A stretch of 30,903 nt of DNA. Origin: an uncultured Spongiibacteraceae bacterium (lineage in GTDB: Bacteria > Pseudomonadota > Gammaproteobacteria > Pseudomonadales > CAMLJR01). A program made the position numbers and the translations under genes. Location: assembly GCA_946480345.1 (NCBI GenBank), contig CAMLJR010000013.1, positions 1 through 30,903 on the forward strand, in the 5' to 3' direction. Shown here one piece after another: positions 23,545 to 30,903 of the stretch (the stretch's first letter is position 1; the number at the start of each line of letters is the position of its first letter). The notes below the pieces were generated by a model, which made no database searches, was not told the DNA's origin, and worked only from the letters and a program-made list of their open reading frames with translations.

Positions 23545-23793
23545 TTATACCTGGGAAGAATTGACGGGGTGACAGGAACAGGGCGGCACTGGATCGTAGC
23601 CGCCGTCGTGCCAAGGGTGGCAGCGCGCCAATCGACAGGCGCTCAGCCAACTACCGCGCACGGCGCCATGGGTGCGCAGTGCGGTAACGGCGTATTCGGA
23701 ACAACTGGGGTAAAAGCGACAGCGCGGGCCGAGTAATGGGCTCACGCACCAGCGATAGAGTTGGATCAACGCGATGAACAGCCGGGCGAGCAT
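23545..23793 (-). CDS. yidD: Membrane protein insertion efficiency factor YidD
   Basis: Small membrane-associated protein that supports YidC-dependent insertion. The product is 82 residues from the ATG at 23793, beginning [20 protein letters not shown]. The following [19 protein letters not shown], with its Cys residues, is the family signature, and [12 protein letters not shown] is the conserved C-terminal motif. A longer in-frame opening to 23934 lies within rnpA and is not used. The start is 4 nt after the rnpA stop, with GACGGAG as ribosome-binding sequence inside the rnpA end. Confidence 0.96.
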   Translation of the reverse strand: MLARLFIALIQLYRWCVSPLLGPRCRFYPSCSEYAVTALRTHGAVRGSWLSACRLARCHPWHDGGYDPVPPCSCHPVNSSQV

Positions 23794-23797
23794 GAGG

Positions 23798-24181
23798 TTA
23801 CTCCGTCGTCTGTTTGCGAGCCTTGCGCTGGAGCTGTCGCCAGAGTTGATCGAGCAGCTCGTGCAGGACGTTGTTGTCAAGCCGATCAAGGCCGGCACGG
23901 GCCAGCACGATCGCATCAATCCCTCGCCCGCCATCGGCTAGAGCAGCCTGGCCAGAGCGGAAGCTTTCACGAATGATGCGTTTGACACGGTTGCGCTGTA
24001 CCGCTTTGCGCACATTTTTCTTGGCGATAACAAGGCCAAGCCGAGGGTGATCAAAGCGATTGAAGCGCGCGAGAATTAATAGCTCTTTACTGGATACCCG
24101 CAGCGCGGCAGCATCGAATACCTGCTTGAAATCCGCGGGCGTCAGCAGGCGCAGTGCTTTGGAATAGCCGTAGCCAGTCAC
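23798..24181 (-). CDS. rnpA: Ribonuclease P protein component
   Basis: Protein subunit of RNase P, which binds the catalytic RNA and helps mature the 5' ends of tRNAs. The 127 residues begin with a GTG codon ([20 protein letters not shown]). The diagnostic RNR region lies at about 54-75 ([20 protein letters not shown]). The C-terminal basic tail ([14 protein letters not shown]) is usual. It follows rpmH by 29 nt, the conserved rpmH-rnpA arrangement. The RNA subunit is not in the window. Confidence 0.96.
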   Translation of the reverse strand: MTGYGYSKALRLLTPADFKQVFDAAALRVSSKELLILARFNRFDHPRLGLVIAKKNVRKAVQRNRVKRIIRESFRSGQAALADGGRGIDAIVLARAGLDRLDNNVLHELLDQLWRQLQRKARKQTTE

Positions 24182-24210
24182 CGCGCCGAATCGACCTCAA
24201 CCGGCGGCGC

Positions 24211-24345
24211 TTAGCCGATCAGCTGATGGCGACCTTTAGCGCGACGGCGAGACAGCACTTTACGACCATTAGCGGTCGCCATGCGCGCGCGGAAGCCGTG
24301 GACACGGGCGCGTTTCAGAGTGCTTGGCTGGAATGTTCTTTTCAT
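24211..24345 (-). CDS. rpmH: 50S ribosomal protein L34
   Basis: Small basic ribosomal protein of 44 residues: [20 protein letters not shown], then [20 protein letters not shown] and QLIG. This matches the family almost throughout, including the N-terminal MKRTFQPS and the RRRAKGR(H/A) core. It is the first gene leftward from the origin, with its own predicted promoter at 24411-24439, and is followed by rnpA. Confidence 0.98.
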   Translation of the reverse strand: MKRTFQPSTLKRARVHGFRARMATANGRKVLSRRRAKGRHQLIG

Positions 24346-24410
24346 GGCGGTTTCCCATTGCTAGGTTCAGTGGCTTTGGCGGAAGCGCCAGAGCCGGAAA
24401 AAGACGCGGC

Positions 24411-24439
24411 ATTCTATAGAATCCGTTCTGCATTAGCAA
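24411..24439 (-). promoter_or_regulatory. Predicted promoter of rpmH-rnpA
   Basis: Reading leftward, TTGCTA (24434-24439) and TAGAAT (24411-24416) are 17 nt apart. The start would be near 24404, about 60 nt before the rpmH ATG. It diverges from the dnaA promoter across the origin region. Confidence 0.6.
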
Positions 24440-24700
24440 TTTATAACGCACTCTGAGCGGGGCGACCTGTGTCAGGCGTTATGTGCCGTCCCGTACACAG
24501 GTTAACCCTGGTAAATTCAGTGCTTGTGCAGATGTTATCCACAGCTAAGCAGCAAAGTTATCCACACTCAAAAAATATCAGGCGCTCGACACGTCTGCTG
24601 CATGACTTTTAATTCCAACTTGTTGAATATTAATAAAAAGTAATTCCTTGAGTCGCCATTGTCGTCAGCTAATTTTTGTGGATAACTATGCGCCCTCCGA
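24440..24700. other. oriC: Probable chromosomal replication origin (oriC)
   Basis: Lies in the 413-base gap between rpmH and dnaA, where gene direction flips from all minus to all plus. Three perfect DnaA boxes are present: TTATCCACA at 24535-24543 and 24558-24566, and its complement TGTGGATAA at 24677-24685. TGTGCAGAT at 24525-24533 is a weaker candidate. Between the boxes, 24601-24660 has 17 G/C in 60 bases by hand count and would serve as the unwinding element. An 8-bp inverted repeat, ACCTGTGT / ACACAGGT, lies at 24465-24502. No GATC is present anywhere between rpmH and dnaA. This is the Pseudomonas-type position for oriC. Confidence 0.85.
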
Positions 24701-24707
24701 GTAGAAT
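24679..24707 (+). promoter_or_regulatory. Predicted dnaA promoter overlapped by a DnaA box
   Basis: TAGAAT (24702-24707) lies 17 nt from a weak -35, TGGATA (24679-24684). The perfect minus-strand DnaA box at 24677-24685 covers that -35, which would allow DnaA to repress its own gene, as known in E. coli. The -35 assignment is uncertain. Confidence 0.5.
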
Positions 24708-24758
24708 GCGCGCCTTACCCGCATCATCCAAATAATTTTCATACTAAGAAAGGCACGG

Positions 24759-26189
24759 ATGAGAATGCCGGCTTCAACCGCTCAAGAATTAGATCAATGG
24801 GGAAATGTTTTGCCGGAATTAACGTGGCAGAAATGCGTGGAATATTTGCAGGATGAGCTGCCGGCACAGCAGTTCAATACCTGGATTCGACCGCTCGCTG
24901 TCAGTGGCGACGATGCGCAAATACGCCTGCTTGCCCCGAACCGATTCGTCCGCGATTGGGTTAACGATAAATTTCTGGCCCGCATTCGCGAATTGGTTAA
25001 TGAAGTAGCGCCTGATCACTCGTATACCGTTGTGCTCGATGTCGGTAGCCGGGCCACGGTCGGCGCCATTCCGGCCGCGGAAAAGCCCAAAGCCCAACCG
25101 ACTCCCGCCGCAGCCTTGCCCCGTTTGTCCGGGTCGAGACAGGTGGAGGTGGAAGGCAGCATCAAGCACCAGAACAGCCTCATCGAAAATTACACGTTTG
25201 CAAACTTCGTCGAGGGCAAATCGAACCAGCTGGCACGAGCTGCGGCGATGCAAGTGGCGGACAATCCCGGCGGCGCGTACAACCCCCTCTTTTTATATGG
25301 AGGCGTCGGCCTCGGTAAGACGCACTTAATGCACGCGGTCGGCAATGCGCTATTACAACGCAATCCGAACGCGAAGATCGTCTACCTGCATTCGGAACGT
25401 TTTGTTGCCGACATGGTGAAAGCGCTGCAGTTAAACGCGATCAATGAATTCAAGCGGTATTACCGCTCGGTCGACGCATTGCTGATCGATGACATTCAAT
25501 TCTTCGCTAATAAGGAACGTTCGCAGGAAGAGTTTTTCCACACCTTCAATGCGCTGCTTGAGGGCGGCCAACAGATGATCCTGACCTGCGATCGTTATCC
25601 GAAAGAGATAAACGGCCTTGAGGAGCGACTCAAGTCCCGTTTCGGTTGGGGCCTCACGGTTGCGGTTGAGCCGCCTGAGCTGGAAACCCGCGTTGCGATC
25701 CTGATGAAGAAAGCCGATCAATCGAACGTGGATTTGCCGCCCGATGCCGCCTTCTTTCTGGCGCAGCGTATTCGCTCGAACGTTCGCGAACTGGAAGGCG
25801 CGCTGAAGCGGGTTATTGCCAGCGCGCATTTCACCGCGCGCAGCATCGATATTCCGCTGATAAAGGATTCGCTGAAGGATTTGTTGGCGCTACAGGATAG
25901 GCAGGTCAGCCTCGACAATATCCAGCGCACCGTGGCCGAGTACTACAAAATCAAGCTGGCCGAGCTGATGTCGAAGCGGCGCAGTCGTTCGGTGGCCCGT
26001 CCTCGTCAAGTGGCGATGGCGCTGGCGAAGGAATTGACCAATCACAGCTTGCCGGAAATCGGCGATAGCTTTGGCGGTCGAGACCATACAACGGTGCTGC
26101 ATGCGTGCCGCAAGATTAAGGAAATGCGCGAAATCGACGCCGATATTCGCGAAGATTACCAGAATTTGTTGCGCTCGCTCACCACATGA
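24759..26189 (+). CDS. dnaA: Chromosomal replication initiator protein DnaA
   Basis: AAA+ initiator that binds DnaA boxes, opens oriC and loads the helicase. The 476 residues compare with 467 in E. coli. Domain I begins at [21 protein letters not shown] variable linker (about 100-135) leads to the AAA+ domain, with Walker A GGVGLGKT (181-188) and Walker B LLIDDIQ (241-247). The C-terminal helix-turn-helix has the signature [15 protein letters not shown]. The first ATG has AAAGG at about 5 nt; a second ATG two codons later is also possible. It is first in the rightward dnaA-dnaN-recF-gyrB run. Confidence 0.98.
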   Translation: MRMPASTAQELDQWGNVLPELTWQKCVEYLQDELPAQQFNTWIRPLAVSGDDAQIRLLAPNRFVRDWVNDKFLARIRELVNEVAPDHSYTVVLDVGSRATVGAIPAAEKPKAQPTPAAALPRLSGSRQVEVEGSIKHQNSLIENYTFANFVEGKSNQLARAAAMQVADNPGGAYNPLFLYGGVGLGKTHLMHAVGNALLQRNPNAKIVYLHSERFVADMVKALQLNAINEFKRYYRSVDALLIDDIQFFANKERSQEEFFHTFNALLEGGQQMILTCDRYPKEINGLEERLKSRFGWGLTVAVEPPELETRVAILMKKADQSNVDLPPDAAFFLAQRIRSNVRELEGALKRVIASAHFTARSIDIPLIKDSLKDLLALQDRQVSLDNIQRTVAEYYKIKLAELMSKRRSRSVARPRQVAMALAKELTNHSLPEIGDSFGGRDHTTVLHACRKIKEMREIDADIREDYQNLLRSLTT

Positions 26190-26239
26190 TAGATTGGCGT
26201 CCTCGCGCCTTTTACTCCCAAATTGAAGAAGAAGCTGCC

Positions 26240-27349
26240 ATGAAATTTGTTATTTCCCGCGAAGCCTTGTTGAAGCCGCTGAACCTTGCAGCGGGCGTCG
26301 TCGAGCGTCGTCAAACATTGCCTATTCTCGCGAACGTATTGCTGGTGCTGAACGGCCAGCGGCTGTCGATCACCGGCACTGATCTCGAAGTCGAGCTGGT
26401 CGGCCACGTCGCGCTCGATACCACGCCGGAATCGCAAGGCGAAGTCACCGTACCCGCTCGCAAGCTGGTCGATATCTGCAAATCGCTGCCCGATGGCAGT
26501 CAGTTGGAATTTACGCTCGACGAACAGCGCCTGGTGATTCGCTCCGGCCGCAGCCGCTTTGCGCTATCGACCCTCCCCGCCTCCGATTTTCCGAGCGTTC
26601 AGGACAGCCCCGGCAGCGTCGAGCTGCAATTGAAGCAATCCGATTTGAAGCGCTTGATCGAGCGCACCGGCTTTGCGATGGCCCAACAGGACGTTCGCTA
26701 CTATTTGAACGGCATGCTTTGGGAAGTGCAGTCCGGCAGCCTGCGCGCGGTCGCCACCGACGGCCACCGTCTGGCGATGTGCACCTTGCAGCGCGATATC
26801 GAAGTCGCCACTGACGGCTTACAGGTCATTCTGCCGCGCAAGGGTGTGATCGAGCTGTCCCGGCTGCTCAACGACAGCGACGAGAGTGTCACTATCGTGA
26901 TCGGCAGCAATCACTTTCGCGCCAATACCGATTCGATTCAGTTCACCTCGAAGCTCGTCGACGGCAAGTTTCCCGACTACGAGCGCGTTCTGCCGCGCAG
27001 CACGTCGAAGATCGTGTTTGGCGATCGCGAAGATCTACGCCATGCATTTTCGCGCGCATCGATCTTATCGAACGAGAAATATCGCGGCGTTCGCCTCAGC
27101 CTGAGCCCCGGCAGCTTGCGTATCGTCGCGAACAACCCCGAGCAGGAAGAAGCCGAGGAAGAGGTATCGGTCGATTACCAGGGCGAGTTGTTAGAAATTG
27201 GCTTCAACGTTTCTTACCTGCTCGACGTTCTCGGGGTGCTCAGTGAGCGCAGCGTGAAGCTCTCGCTGTCCGATGCCAACAGCTCGGTATTGTTGGAGGA
27301 AGCGGAGGCCGCCGATTCGGTTTATGTCGTCATGCCGATGCGTCTGTAA
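26240..27349 (+). CDS. dnaN: DNA polymerase III beta sliding clamp
   Basis: Ring-shaped processivity clamp of the replicative polymerase and binding platform for repair proteins. The product is 369 residues from the ATG at 26240 (MKFVISREALLKPLNLAAGV), the standard start; an in-frame ATG at 26186 overlaps the dnaA stop and adds a non-family extension. Three repeated clamp domains are present, with RQTLPILANVLL, ATDGHRLAMCTL and the usual C-terminal ending YVVMPMRL. It lies 50 nt after dnaA and 18 nt before recF. Confidence 0.98.
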   Translation: MKFVISREALLKPLNLAAGVVERRQTLPILANVLLVLNGQRLSITGTDLEVELVGHVALDTTPESQGEVTVPARKLVDICKSLPDGSQLEFTLDEQRLVIRSGRSRFALSTLPASDFPSVQDSPGSVELQLKQSDLKRLIERTGFAMAQQDVRYYLNGMLWEVQSGSLRAVATDGHRLAMCTLQRDIEVATDGLQVILPRKGVIELSRLLNDSDESVTIVIGSNHFRANTDSIQFTSKLVDGKFPDYERVLPRSTSKIVFGDREDLRHAFSRASILSNEKYRGVRLSLSPGSLRIVANNPEQEEAEEEVSVDYQGELLEIGFNVSYLLDVLGVLSERSVKLSLSDANSSVLLEEAEAADSVYVVMPMRL

Positions 27350-27367
27350 TCCTCTTCCTTCCTTTAT

Positions 27368-30897
<3,530 letters not shown>

Positions 30898-30903
30898 TGT
30901 CGT

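Noticed and set aside
23537..23650. Upstream in-frame extension of yidC
   Set aside because: It overlaps yidD and has no family similarity; MDIQRY is the standard YidC start.

Overview
This is the chromosomal replication-origin neighbourhood of a gammaproteobacterium. GC content is moderate, roughly the mid-fifties percent by eye. The gene order (rpmH-rnpA-yidD-yidC-mnmE, mnmG-rsmG-parA-parB, atpIBEFHAGDC, glmU-glmS on one strand; dnaA-dnaN-recF-gyrB on the other) is the classic conserved origin block. The rpmH/dnaA junction, chromosomal parAB and parS sites resemble Pseudomonas-like lineages. The direct glmU-glmS linkage and an oriC-like segment beside mnmG resemble the Escherichia/Vibrio layout. 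The species cannot be named from this window.

Layout. Everything from 1 to 24345 is on the minus strand and everything from 24759 on is on the plus strand, so the strand switch at 24346-24758 marks the most likely oriC. It has three perfect DnaA boxes, a very AT-rich stretch and divergent rpmH and dnaA promoters. Rightward lie dnaA, dnaN, recF (with two parS sites) and gyrB. Leftward lie rpmH, rnpA, yidD, yidC, a terminator and mnmE. Next comes a three-gene cassette not normally part of this block: a TonB-dependent receptor, a periplasmic ABC-type substrate-binding protein and a hybrid histidine kinase. After that is a 478-base intergenic region holding an AT-rich island and four DnaA-box-like sites, then mnmG-rsmG-parA-parB. 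The complete F1Fo ATP synthase operon follows, with a strong sigma-70-type promoter and a terminator, then glmU and glmS. glmS runs off the left edge and lacks roughly its last 25 residues.

How the parts work together. DnaA, DnaN, RecF, GyrB and the origin sites serve replication; ParA, ParB and parS serve origin segregation. RnpA, RpmH, MnmE, MnmG and RsmG serve RNA processing and translation. YidC and YidD serve membrane protein insertion, and YidC clients include ATP synthase subunits encoded nearby. GlmU and GlmS make UDP-GlcNAc for the envelope. The most unusual parts are the receptor / binding protein / kinase cassette, which looks like a trans-envelope sensing route, and the second oriC-like segment beside mnmG. 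No RNA genes, insertion sequences, CRISPR arrays or prophage genes were seen.
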